Below, piece by piece: positions 24,710-33,329 of a stretch of DNA of 50,192 nucleotides. Within the stretch, counting starts at the first letter, position 1. Every line of letters begins with the position of its first letter. A program made the translations under genes and the position numbers. Under the pieces are notes generated by a model. The model ran no database searches. It was not told the origin of the DNA and saw only the letters and a program-made list of their open reading frames with translations. The DNA is from an uncultured Gemmatimonadota bacterium (GTDB lineage: Bacteria > Gemmatimonadota > Gemmatimonadetes > Gemmatimonadales > GWC2-71-9): the NCBI GenBank assembly GCA_946480845.1, contig CAMLLJ010000001.1, positions 1 through 50,192 on the forward strand. The letters run 5' to 3'.

Positions 24710-25932
24710 CGCTCCTCGAGTCGCTGATCGACGGCTTCGCCGAGGCGCGCCGGCACTGGGGGCAGACGGTGCTGTCGCTCCTCGGGCTCATCCTGGGCAC
24801 GGCGAGCATCGTCACCGTCCTCTCCCTCTTCGGCGGGCAGGCGAAGCTCACGCAGCAGTACCTCGACGAGGTCGGCGGGGTGGGCACGCTGGTGCTGGAG
24901 AACCGGGACCGGAGCGTGAGCCCGACCGCGCGCGAGCTGGCGAGCGAGCGGCTCACCTGGCGGGACGCGCACCTGCTGCGGACCCACGCGCGGACCCTGG
25001 CCGCGGTGGTGCCGGGGTGGTCGCAGGAGCTGTCCTACCGGGCCGGCGCCATCAGCTTCGACGGTGAGGTCGTCGGCACGGTGCCGGAGTACGCCGAGAT
25101 CAACGACATCCGGCCACTGGCAGGCCGCTATCTCGGCGACCTCGACGTGGAGCGGAAGTCGCGCGTCGCGGTGCTCGGGTGGAAGTATGCCGACAGCCTC
25201 TTCGGCCGCGCGGAGCGGGCGCTCGGGGAGGTGGTCCGGCTGGGCGGCAAGGCCTACACCGTCGTCGGCGTCCTCGAGCGCGAGGAATTCTACTTTGCCG
25301 CCTGGGCCGACAACTCGCTCGAGTACCGGAACGAGAGGGTCTACGTCCCCATCACCACCGCCATCGCCCAGCACAGCCAGGTGGACCAGCTCGATTTTCT
25401 CACGGTGAAGGCGCGGCCCGAGGCGGGCGTGCCGCAGGCGGAAGCCGAGCTGCGCTCGCTGCTCTTCGCGGCGCACGGGGTCGAGGACTTCGACATCCGC
25501 CCCTCCGGCGGCGATGCCGGCGAGGACTCCGGCCAGTTCCTCATGCTCTTCAACTTCATCTTCCTCGTGGTCGGCGTGGTGTCGATGTTCACGGGCGGCG
25601 TCGTCATCGCCAACATCCTGCTGGCGAGCGTGGTCGAGCGGGTGCGCGAGTTCGGCACCCGGATGGCGCTCGGCGCCACGGCCACCGGCATCTTCGTCCA
25701 GGTGCTCGCCGAGGTGATGGTCGTGACGGTGATCGGAGGGGCGGCGGGGCTGGCGCTCGGAACCGGGCTCACCGGCGTGGTCGCCTACTTCATGAAGCTG
25801 CCGGCGGTAGTGACGCCGCTGGTGGCCGGGATCGCGCTGGTGACGGCCGTCGCCGTGGGGTTCCTGGCCGGGATCTTCCCGGCGGTGCGGGCCGCCCGGC
25901 TCTCCCCGGTCGAGGCGCTGCGCTATGGGTGA
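24706..25932 (+). CDS. ABC permease, MacB/FtsX-like (first)
   Basis: 408 residues from a GTG overlapping the ATPase stop. Layout: membrane helix about 20-40 (V-L-S-L-L-G-L-I-L-G-T-A-S-I-V), a large periplasmic MacB_PCD domain (about 45-270) and three membrane helices at about 280-400 (F-I-F-L-V-V-G-V-V-S-M-F, the FtsX core with R-V-R-E-F-G-T-R-M-A-L-G-A), ending A-R-L-S-P-V-E-A-L-R-Y-G. It overlaps the next permease by 8 bases. Confidence 0.93.
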
Positions 25933-27172
25933 GGCGCTCGAGCTGGTGGGCGATGCCTGGCGGGAGATCCGGGCCCACCCGATGCGCTCGCTGCTGACGC
26001 TCTCCGGCATCGTCTTCGGCGCGGCGTCGCTGGTGTCCATGGCCTCGCTCGCCACCGGGCTCCGCGAGATGGCCTACGAGGACCTGCGCAACATCGGCTA
26101 TCCGCGCAGCTACGGGATCTGGGACCGCGGCCCGCGGAGCGACGTGCGCACCGCCGCGGGGCTGCAGCATCCCGGGCTCAGGCTGGGCGACCTGGAGGCG
26201 GTGCGGGCGCTGCCCGGCGTCGCCAGCGCGCACGGGCGGACCTTCGGGGGCCAGCGGCTCGTGGCCGGCCCGCGCGACCGGCGAATGGTCCAGGTGGACG
26301 GCACGGACGCCGGGTTCCTCGAGCTGCGCAACCTGCGGATCACGGCCGGCCGCGGGCTCTCCGCGGTGGACGTCATGCACGTGGCCCGCGTCGCCGTCGT
26401 CGGGGAGGAGCTGGTCGAGGACCTGTTCGGCGGCCTCGACCCGGTGGGACGGACGATCCGCATCGGTGGCGTGGCCTTCACCGTGATCGGCCTGGTTGCG
26501 CCGATGGAGATCGGCTTCATCCCGGCGGACTTCTCGTTCGTCGCCCGCCGCATCTACGTCCCCTTCACCTGGCTCACGCGCTACGACCTGGGGGAGTCCC
26601 GCCTCGCCGGGATCATGGTGACCGCCCAGCCGGGCGCCGACTTCGCCGGGCTCATGCAGCAGGGCGCCACGCTGGTCCGCCAGCGGCATGGCGGCGTCCA
26701 GGACTTCGAGATCGAGAACGAGGCCGCGGACGTGCTCGACGACCTGGCCATGGCGGACGGGATCCTGGGCGGCTGGAACGGCGTCATGTTCGCCATCGCC
26801 GGCGTCACGCTGTTCGTCGGCGGGATCGGGCTTTTCAGCGTGCTGCTGATCAGCGTGCGGGAGCGGGTGCGCGAGATCGGGATCCGCAAGGCGCTCGGGG
26901 CCGACGACGGGGCCATCATGCGCCTCTTCCTCGCCGAGTCGCTCACACTGGCGTTCATCGGCTCGGTGGCGGGAGTGGGGGGCGGGGCGGGACTCATCCT
27001 GGTCACCAAGCTCATCGGCCGGAACTTCGGCAAGGAGTTCGTGATCCCCATCAGCGTGCCGGGCATCGTCATCGCCATCGCATTCGCGGTCGTGGTCGGG
27101 CTGGCCTTCGGGTGGTATCCGGCCCGGCGGGCGGCCCGGCTCGACCCCATCCAGGCAATCGGCGGGGTCTGA
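25925..27172 (+). CDS. ABC permease, MacB/FtsX-like (second)
   Basis: 415 residues with the same layout as the preceding permease: helix near the N-terminus (S-L-L-T-L-S-G-I-V-F-G-A-A-S), periplasmic MacB_PCD domain, then three helices with V-R-E-I-G-I-R-K-A-L-G-A and the ending A-R-L-D-P-I-Q-A-I-G-G-V. The two permeases diverge in sequence, so the transporter is probably a heterodimer. Last gene of the operon. Confidence 0.93.
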   Translation: MGEALELVGDAWREIRAHPMRSLLTLSGIVFGAASLVSMASLATGLREMAYEDLRNIGYPRSYGIWDRGPRSDVRTAAGLQHPGLRLGDLEAVRALPGVASAHGRTFGGQRLVAGPRDRRMVQVDGTDAGFLELRNLRITAGRGLSAVDVMHVARVAVVGEELVEDLFGGLDPVGRTIRIGGVAFTVIGLVAPMEIGFIPADFSFVARRIYVPFTWLTRYDLGESRLAGIMVTAQPGADFAGLMQQGATLVRQRHGGVQDFEIENEAADVLDDLAMADGILGGWNGVMFAIAGVTLFVGGIGLFSVLLISVRERVREIGIRKALGADDGAIMRLFLAESLTLAFIGSVAGVGGGAGLILVTKLIGRNFGKEFVIPISVPGIVIAIAFAVVVGLAFGWYPARRAARLDPIQAIGGV

Positions 27173-27198
27173 GCGTCACAATTCTGCCGTGCGCCCGA

Positions 27199-27227
27199 TT
27201 GCAGCCCCGCCACTGCCGCCGTATTAT
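27199..27227 (+). promoter_or_regulatory. Probable promoter of the stressosome operon
   Basis: TTGCAG (27199-27204), 17-bp spacer, TATTAT (27222-27227, five of six matches to TATAAT), about 60 bases before the rsbR start. The -35 match is weak. Confidence 0.5.
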
Positions 27228-27286
27228 CGTTCCGACGTTCCGCGCTGCCGCCGTCCCCCACTCCGCCGTCGCCCCGAGGCCGCTCG

Positions 27287-28159
27287 ATGACACCCAGCGA
27301 CAAGTCGAACCTTGGCACGATTCTCGACCGCCACCAGGCCGAGCTGCTGGAGACCTGGACGGCGCTTCAGGCGGCCTCCAGCCGGTCCCGTCCCGACCTG
27401 ATCTCCGACCCGGAGCTGCGGGAACAGTCCCGGGAGCTGCTCGCCCTGTTCACCGACGCGATCCGGCGGGGTGGCGGCGAGGACACCCGGCAGCCAGCCT
27501 GGCAGGCCGTCCGGCATTTTCTCGCCTCGATCGCGGCCTCGCGGAGCGCGCAGGGCTTCACGCCCACGGAGACGGCGACATTCGTGATGTCGCTCAAGCA
27601 GCCGCTGTACGAACGCCTGCGGCACACGGTCAAGGACCCGGCGAGCCTCGCCGAGGATCTCTGGCGCACCAACGTGATCCTCGACGCCCTCGCGCTCGTC
27701 GGCATCGAGGCGTTCGTGCAGCAGCGCGAGCGGGTGATCACCCGGCAGAACGAGGACATGCTCGAGCTGTCCACGCCGGTGGTGAAGCTCTGGGACGGGA
27801 TCCTTGCGCTGCCGATGATCGGGACCCTGGACAGCGCCCGCACCCAGGTGGTGATGGAGACGCTGCTCCAGCGGATCCTGGAGACGGGGGCCGAGGTCGC
27901 CATCATCGACATCACCGGCGTGCCCACCGTGGACACCCTGGTGGCCCAGCACCTGATCAAGACCGTGACGGCCGCGCGCCTCATGGGCGCCGACTGCATC
28001 ATCAGCGGCGTGCGGCCGCAGATCGCCGCCACCATCGTGCACCTGGGCGTCGACCTGTCCGCGGTGAGCACCAAGGCGACGCTCGCCGACGCCTTCCGCT
28101 CGGCGCTCAGCCGCACCGGCCAGTCGGTCGGGCGCGCGCCGGCAGACAGGCAGGGCTGA
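27287..28159 (+). CDS. rsbR: RsbR-like stressosome co-antagonist
   Basis: 290 residues. The N-terminal half (about 10-155) is a helical RsbR sensor-like domain without a recognised heme or flavin motif. The C-terminal STAS domain (about 160-280) has V-A-I-I-D-I-T-G-V-P-T-V-D-T, where T217 aligns with the phospho-Ser of the RsbS encoded next door. RsbR and RsbS form the large stressosome shell that holds the switch kinase RsbT in unstressed cells. The gene begins the operon and the next start is only 5 bases away. The signal is unknown. Confidence 0.93.
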   Translation: MTPSDKSNLGTILDRHQAELLETWTALQAASSRSRPDLISDPELREQSRELLALFTDAIRRGGGEDTRQPAWQAVRHFLASIAASRSAQGFTPTETATFVMSLKQPLYERLRHTVKDPASLAEDLWRTNVILDALALVGIEAFVQQRERVITRQNEDMLELSTPVVKLWDGILALPMIGTLDSARTQVVMETLLQRILETGAEVAIIDITGVPTVDTLVAQHLIKTVTAARLMGADCIISGVRPQIAATIVHLGVDLSAVSTKATLADAFRSALSRTGQSVGRAPADRQG

Positions 28160-28164
28160 ACGCA

Positions 28165-28578
28165 GTGGACCGCATCCCGATCCTCAAGATGGGCGAGTTC
28201 CTCCTGGTCACCATCCAGGTGGACATGCATGACCGTGTCGTCATGCAGCTCCAGGACGACCTCACCGAGAAGATCGTCCAGCATGGATCGCGAGGGGTGC
28301 TGATCGACATCTCGGCGCTGGAGATGGTGGACTCGTTCATGGGGCGCATGATCGCCAACATCGCGGCCATGGCGTCGCTGCTCGACGCGCAGACCGTCGT
28401 GACGGGCATGCAGCCGGCCGTGGCCATCACCCTGGTGGAGCTGGGACTCACCCTGACCGGCGTGCGCACGGCGCTCGACGTCGAGCGCGGCATGACGATG
28501 CTGCGGGCGGCGCTCGCCGGCGAGTACCTCGCCATGGACGCCGGAGCCGGGGACCTGGATGCCGGCACCGTTGCATGA
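28165..28578 (+). CDS. rsbS: RsbS-like stressosome scaffold (single STAS domain)
   Basis: 137 residues from GTG 28165. It opens I-P-I-L-K-M-G-E-F-L-L-V-T-I-Q-V, as in known RsbS proteins. The STAS core has V-L-I-D-I-S-A-L-E-M-V-D-S-F-M-G; S57 in D-S-F matches the phosphorylated Ser59 of Bacillus RsbS. Also present are V-V-T-G-M-Q-P-A-V-A-I-T-L and T-A-L-D-V-E-R-G. Overlaps rsbT by 20 bases, so the two are translationally coupled. Confidence 0.95.
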   Translation: MDRIPILKMGEFLLVTIQVDMHDRVVMQLQDDLTEKIVQHGSRGVLIDISALEMVDSFMGRMIANIAAMASLLDAQTVVTGMQPAVAITLVELGLTLTGVRTALDVERGMTMLRAALAGEYLAMDAGAGDLDAGTVA

Positions 28579-28963
28579 GCGCGCGGCCATCGCGTCGGCC
28601 GGCGACATCGTCACAGTCCGGCAACTGGTGCGCAGCCGCGCGGTCGAGCTGGGTTTCAGTCTCGTCGACCAGACCAAGATGGTGACCGCGGCCAGCGAGC
28701 TCGCGCGCAATGCCCTCGATTACGGCGGGGGCGGGACGGTCCTCCTCGAATCGCTCGACGAGGGCAACCGGAAGGGACTTCGGCTCACCTTCGACGACGA
28801 CGGGCCCGGGATCGAAGACATCGACCTGGCACTGCGGGACGGGTACACCACCGGGCGCGGGCTCGGCCTCGGCTTGAGCGGTGCGCGCCGGCTGGTCAAC
28901 GAATTCCACCTGAGGTCGGCCCCCGGCGAGGGGACGCATGTCACCATCACTCGCTGGCGCTGA
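28559..28963 (+). CDS. rsbT: RsbT-like switch kinase
   Basis: 134 residues with a GHKL ATPase fold: N-box A-A-S-E-L-A-R-N-A-L-D-Y (Glu47, Asn51), G1 box F-D-D-D-G-P-G-I, and G2 box T-T-G-R-G-L-G-L-G-L-S-G-A-R-R-L. In the known system RsbT phosphorylates RsbS and RsbR under stress and leaves the complex to activate a partner phosphatase (RsbU). No RsbU gene follows here; the next products carry ATPase, phosphatase and histidine-kinase domains. Confidence 0.95.
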   Translation: MPAPLHERAAIASAGDIVTVRQLVRSRAVELGFSLVDQTKMVTAASELARNALDYGGGGTVLLESLDEGNRKGLRLTFDDDGPGIEDIDLALRDGYTTGRGLGLGLSGARRLVNEFHLRSAPGEGTHVTITRWR

Positions 28964-29996
28964 CGCCTTCGTGCACCTTGCGTTTCCCCGGTCGCCGTCG
29001 ATCGCACTCCCGCTCGGCGACATGAGCAGAGTCGGCGAGGCCCGGCGGCTCGCCGTGACGGTCGGGCGCCGGGCCGGGCTCTCCGCGCCCGAGTCGAGCG
29101 ATCTCGGCATCGTCGTCACCGAGATCGCGTCGAACGCGGTGCGCCACGCGGGCGGCGGCGAGCTGATCCTGAGGCTCCTGGGCAGTCCCGGCGCCGCCGG
29201 CGTCGAGCTGCTCTGCGTCGACCGCGGCCGTGGCATGGCCAACGTGTCGGAGTCGAGCCGGGACGGGCATTCCACGGGCGGATCGATGGGCACGGGCCTC
29301 GGTGCGGCGCGCCGCATCGCCCACGTATTCGACATTCACTCGGTGGCCGGCATCGGCACGGTGGTGCTGGCCCGGCTGTGGGCGGGCGGTGCCCCGCGAC
29401 GTTCGGGCGGCGCCGAGGTGGCCGGGGTCTGCCTCCCGATGGAAGGCGAGATGGCGTGCGGCGATGCGTGGGACACCGTCTCCACCGACGGCAGGCACCT
29501 CGTGGCCGTGGCCGACGGGCTCGGGCACGGCGAAGGGGCGGCGGAAGCCTCGTCGCTGGCCGTCCAGCTCTTCGCCGCGAATGCATCCCGCCCGGCAGCC
29601 GAGATCATGCATGCCATCCATGCGGGCCTCCGCGCCACCCGCGGCGCCGCGGTGGCCGTCGCCGAGATCGACGTGCGGGCCGGCCGGCTCAGCTACGCCG
29701 GCGTGGGGAATATCGCGGCGCGCATCGCCGGTCCGGCCGGCATGCGGTCGCTGGTCTCGCATCACGGCATCGTCGGCCACCAGATGCGGAAGGTCCAGCC
29801 GTTCGAGTATCCCTGGAACGGCGAGTCGGCGCTGATCATGCAGTCGGACGGGATCACCAGCCATTGGAAGGCGGAGGCGTGGCCCGGCATCTTCAGGCGC
29901 GACCCGGCGCTCCTCGCCGCGGCGGTCTATCGCGACCATGCGCGGCCGCGCGACGACAGCACGGTCGTCGTGGCCAGGACGCGGCCGGCGGCATGA
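28938..29996 (+). CDS. ATPase-PP2C fusion (RsbT/RsbW-like plus SpoIIE/RsbX-like)
   Basis: 352 residues. N-terminal (about 15-150) GHKL ATPase: V-V-T-E-I-A-S-N-A-V-R-H, V-D-R-G-R-G-M and G-T-G-L-G-A-A-R-R-I. C-terminal (about 160-348) PP2C/SpoIIE-like phosphatase: C-G-D-A-W-D, V-A-V-A-D-G-L-G-H-G (metal-binding Asp), S-Y-A-G-V-G-N and D-D-S-T-V-V-V. In Bacillus the phosphatase RsbX resets RsbS/RsbR; here that role would be joined to a second ATPase. The gene overlaps rsbT by 26 bases. What the ATPase phosphorylates is inference. Confidence 0.88.
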   Translation: MSPSLAGADAFVHLAFPRSPSIALPLGDMSRVGEARRLAVTVGRRAGLSAPESSDLGIVVTEIASNAVRHAGGGELILRLLGSPGAAGVELLCVDRGRGMANVSESSRDGHSTGGSMGTGLGAARRIAHVFDIHSVAGIGTVVLARLWAGGAPRRSGGAEVAGVCLPMEGEMACGDAWDTVSTDGRHLVAVADGLGHGEGAAEASSLAVQLFAANASRPAAEIMHAIHAGLRATRGAAVAVAEIDVRAGRLSYAGVGNIAARIAGPAGMRSLVSHHGIVGHQMRKVQPFEYPWNGESALIMQSDGITSHWKAEAWPGIFRRDPALLAAAVYRDHARPRDDSTVVVARTRPAA

Positions 29997-31405
29997 CCGA
30001 GCGCCTGATGTTCCGGGCCGACATCCGGCGCGAGCACGACGTCGTGCTGGTCCACCAGCGCGCCCGCAAGCTCGCGGGGCTGCTCGGCTTCGACGCGCAG
30101 GACCAGACGCGCATCGCGACCAGCGTCTCGGAGATCGCCCGCAACGCGTTCGAGTATGCCGGCGGTGGGCGGGCCGCGCTGCTGGTGGACCGCGGGCGTG
30201 AGGCCGCCTTCCTGGTGCGCATCGCCGACGAGGGGCCGGGCATCCCGCACCTTGCCGAGGTCCTGGAGGGGCGCTACCAGTCCCCCACCGGCATGGGGCT
30301 CGGGATCAGCGGTGCCCGACGGCTCTCGGAGCGCTTCGAGATCGGGCCGGGCGAGCAGCGAGGCACGGTGGTGACGCTGGGCCGGCGCATCCCGGCGGCC
30401 GCGGCCGCGGGGCTCACGGACGAGCGGCTGTCGGAGATCTCGCGGGTGCTGGACGAGGTCGGGGAGCACGACCAGATGGAGGAGCTGGAGGCCCGGAACC
30501 ACGAGCTGCTTCGCACGCTCGACGACCTGAAGGCCCGCCAGGACGAGGTGGAGCGCCTCAACAGCGAGCTCGCCGAGACCAACCGCGGGGTGCTGGCGCT
30601 GTACGCCGAGCTCGATGACCGTGCCCTCCAGCTCGCGCGCGCCTCGGAGCTCAAGTCCAGCTTCCTCTCCGGCATCAGCCACGAGCTCCGCACCCCGCTC
30701 AACGCCATCCTCAACGTCAGCCGCCTGCTGATCGAGCGCTACGACGGCGACCTGTCGCAGGAGCAGGAACGGCAGGTGCACATGATCCGCAACGCGGCGG
30801 CGGCGCTGACCGAGATGGTGAACGACCTGCTCGACCTGGCCCGGATCGAGGCGGGCAAGGCCGTGCTCCGGCCTGCGACGTTCCAGGTGAACGACCTGCT
30901 GGGCTCGGTGCGCGGCATGCTGCGACCGCTGCTGACCTCGGACGCGATTACCCTGGCGCTCGAGCTGGCCGACGCGTCGCTGCGGATGCACAGCGACGAG
31001 GCGAAGCTGGCGCAGGTGCTGCGCAACCTGGTCGCCAACGCGGTCAAGTTCACCGAGGCCGGCGAGATCCGGATCGCCGCCCGGCACGACCCGGCCGACG
31101 ACACCGTCGTCTTCACCGTCACGGACACCGGCATCGGCATCGCGCCGGAGGACCTCGAGCGCATCTTCGAGGAATACACCCAGGTGGAAAGTCCGCTCCA
31201 GCGCCGGCTCCCGGGCTCCGGGCTCGGCCTGCCGCTCTCGCGGAAGCTCGCCAGGATGCTGGGCGGGTTGCTGACCGTCGAGAGCGAGCCGGGGCGCGGC
31301 TCGACCTTCACGCTGCGCGTGGCGCGGGTCCTGCCGGAAGTGCTGCCGGACGAGGGCGGCGGTCCCGGCGCGCCGGGGGCGCCACAGGAGGTCCAGTATG
31401 CCTGA
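29993..31405 (+). CDS. Histidine kinase with N-terminal RsbT-like ATPase domain
   Basis: 470 residues. Residues about 1-135 form an RsbT-like GHKL domain (S-V-S-E-I-A-R-N-A-F-E-Y; I-A-D-E-G-P-G-I; G-M-G-L-G-I-S-G-A-R-R-L). Next is a coiled coil (about 145-215, Leu/Glu-rich). Then HisKA with phospho-acceptor His230 in S-G-I-S-H-E-L-R-T-P-L-N, and a C-terminal HATPase_c (N-L-V-A-N-A-V-K-F-T; T-D-T-G-I-G-I; G-S-G-L-G-L-P-L-S). There is no membrane segment and no PAS domain, so input probably comes through the RsbT-like part. This domain order is unusual. ATGA overlap upstream. Confidence 0.93.
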   Translation: MTERLMFRADIRREHDVVLVHQRARKLAGLLGFDAQDQTRIATSVSEIARNAFEYAGGGRAALLVDRGREAAFLVRIADEGPGIPHLAEVLEGRYQSPTGMGLGISGARRLSERFEIGPGEQRGTVVTLGRRIPAAAAAGLTDERLSEISRVLDEVGEHDQMEELEARNHELLRTLDDLKARQDEVERLNSELAETNRGVLALYAELDDRALQLARASELKSSFLSGISHELRTPLNAILNVSRLLIERYDGDLSQEQERQVHMIRNAAAALTEMVNDLLDLARIEAGKAVLRPATFQVNDLLGSVRGMLRPLLTSDAITLALELADASLRMHSDEAKLAQVLRNLVANAVKFTEAGEIRIAARHDPADDTVVFTVTDTGIGIAPEDLERIFEEYTQVESPLQRRLPGSGLGLPLSRKLARMLGGLLTVESEPGRGSTFTLRVARVLPEVLPDEGGGPGAPGAPQEVQYA

Positions 31406-33314
31406 GCGCACCGGGCGCGCCACCCGCGCGCGGCTGCTGGTGATCGACGATACCGAGGCCAACCGGTACTCGATCGCGCGGCACCTCCGGGCCAACGGCT
31501 TCACCGTCCGCGAGGCCACGACCGGACAGGCGGGGCTGGACCTCGCCCTGGCCGAGCTGCCGGACCTGATCGTGCTGGACATCCGGCTTCCCGACATGAG
31601 CGGGCTCGAAGTGGCCCGGCGGCTCCGCACCGACGAGCGGACCGCCGACATCCCGTTGCTGCACATCTCCGCCAGCTTCACCGATCCTGCCAGCCGGGCC
31701 AAGGGCCTCGACAACGGGGCCGACGGTTACCTCACCCATCCCGTCGATCCGCTGGTCATGCTCGCCACGGTCCGCTCGCTGCTGCGCACCCGGGAGGCCG
31801 AGCGCCGGCTGCACGCCACGGCGGCGGACTGGAGCGCGACGTTCGACGCGATCGCCGAGGGCGTCTGCATTACCGGGCGCGACGGCCACGTCACCCGCTG
31901 CAATCGCGCGTTCCGCGCACTGGTCGGCGCCCGGGACGAGACCGTGCGGCGCCCGATCTCCGAGCTGATCCCGGGCGTGGAGATCCGGCCCGAGCAGCCG
32001 TTCATCGCACTGCCGGGCGGCGGTGATGTCGCGCGGTTCGAAGTCGGTGACCGCTGGCTGCGGGTGAGCGCCGTGCCCGTTGCGGCCGAGGGCGGCACGG
32101 CATCGGGGGCGGTCTGCGTCGTCACCGACGTCACGCGCGAGCGCCGCGCCGACGAGCGGATGCGGCAGGCGCTGCAGCTCGAATCCACGGGGCGGCTCGC
32201 GGGCGGGGTGGCGCACGAGATCAACAACATGATGACGGCGATCCTGGCGTACGTCGAGTTCGCGCTGCGCGGCCTGGCCCCGGACGATCCCAAGCGCGCG
32301 GACATCCTGGGGATCCATCGCGCGGCGACGCGCTCGGCGGACGTCGCGCGCCAGCTCCTGACGTTCAGCCGGCGACAGGTCGTGCGGCCCCGGGTGGTGG
32401 ACGTGCATGCGCTGATCCGCGAGTCGGAGCGGATGGTCCGCCGCCTCCTCGGTGCCGACCGCACCCTCAAGCTCGAGCTCGAGGCCCGGGACCCCTGGGT
32501 CTCGGTGGACCCGCTCGGGCTCGACCAGATCCTGATCAACCTGGCGCTCAACGCGCGTGACGCGATGCCGCACGGCGGAGAACTCCGCATCCGCACCTCC
32601 AACGTCCGGCTCGACGACGGCACCGCCAGGCGCCATCCCGAAATCGTCATCCGCCAGGGCTCGTACATCCAGCTCGCCGTGAGCGACAACGGCTTCGGCA
32701 TGGACGCCGACATCCTCGACCGGATCTTCGAGCCCTTCTTCACGACCAAGGAAGTGGGACAGGGCACCGGCCTCGGCCTGCCCACGGTGTACGGCATGGT
32801 GAAGCAGTCGGATGGGTACATCTGGGCCGAAAGCGAGCCCGGCCGCGGCAGCGTGTTCACGGTGCAGCTGCCCCAGGTACCGCCGGCCGCTCCCGCGCCC
32901 GTGGAGCCGGCGGCCGAGGGCCGGTCGCTCACCGGCACGATCCTGCTTGTGGAGGACGAGCCGGTGGTGCGCACGCTGCTCCGGAGGACGCTGAGCGAGG
33001 CGGGTTATGCGGTCGAGGAAGCCGCGGACGGCGCGGAGGCGCTCGCGGTGATGCAGCGGCTGGAGGGCAAGGTGCTCGCCGTCCTGTCCGACGTGATCAT
33101 GCCGCGCGTGGGCGGGCGCGAGCTCGCGGCGGAGATCCGGGTGCACTGGCCGTCGGTGCCGATCCTCTTCATGAGCGGGTACACCAACGACGAAGTCATC
33201 GGGCGCGGCCTGATCGGCGCCGGCGAGGCGTTCCTGCAGAAGCCGTTCGGGCCGGAGGCGCTCGATGCCGCGCTCAGGGACCTCATGACCCGCACGGCCC
33301 TGGCCGGGAAATAG
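31398..33314 (+). CDS. Hybrid sensor kinase REC-PAS-HisKA-HATPase-REC
   Basis: 638 residues, cytosolic. REC1: D61 in I-V-L-D-I-R-L-P-D-M-S-G; the usual Lys is replaced, reading Y-L-T-H-P-V-D-P. PAS about 142-245. HisKA: H273 in A-G-G-V-A-H-E-I-N-N-M-M. HATPase: N-L-A-L-N-A-R-D-A-M; D-N-G-F-G-M; F-F-T-T-K; G-L-G-L-P-T-V-Y-G. REC2: L-V-E-D-E-P, phospho-acceptor D565 in L-S-D-V-I-M-P and the conserved K in L-Q-K-P-F. No DNA-binding or other output domain, so phosphate must pass to an unlinked protein or remain a local switch. Overlaps the preceding kinase by 8 bases. Confidence 0.94.
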   Translation: MPERTGRATRARLLVIDDTEANRYSIARHLRANGFTVREATTGQAGLDLALAELPDLIVLDIRLPDMSGLEVARRLRTDERTADIPLLHISASFTDPASRAKGLDNGADGYLTHPVDPLVMLATVRSLLRTREAERRLHATAADWSATFDAIAEGVCITGRDGHVTRCNRAFRALVGARDETVRRPISELIPGVEIRPEQPFIALPGGGDVARFEVGDRWLRVSAVPVAAEGGTASGAVCVVTDVTRERRADERMRQALQLESTGRLAGGVAHEINNMMTAILAYVEFALRGLAPDDPKRADILGIHRAATRSADVARQLLTFSRRQVVRPRVVDVHALIRESERMVRRLLGADRTLKLELEARDPWVSVDPLGLDQILINLALNARDAMPHGGELRIRTSNVRLDDGTARRHPEIVIRQGSYIQLAVSDNGFGMDADILDRIFEPFFTTKEVGQGTGLGLPTVYGMVKQSDGYIWAESEPGRGSVFTVQLPQVPPAAPAPVEPAAEGRSLTGTILLVEDEPVVRTLLRRTLSEAGYAVEEAADGAEALAVMQRLEGKVLAVLSDVIMPRVGGRELAAEIRVHWPSVPILFMSGYTNDEVIGRGLIGAGEAFLQKPFGPEALDAALRDLMTRTALAGK

Positions 33315-33329
33315 CCGGGGCCGCGCGGC

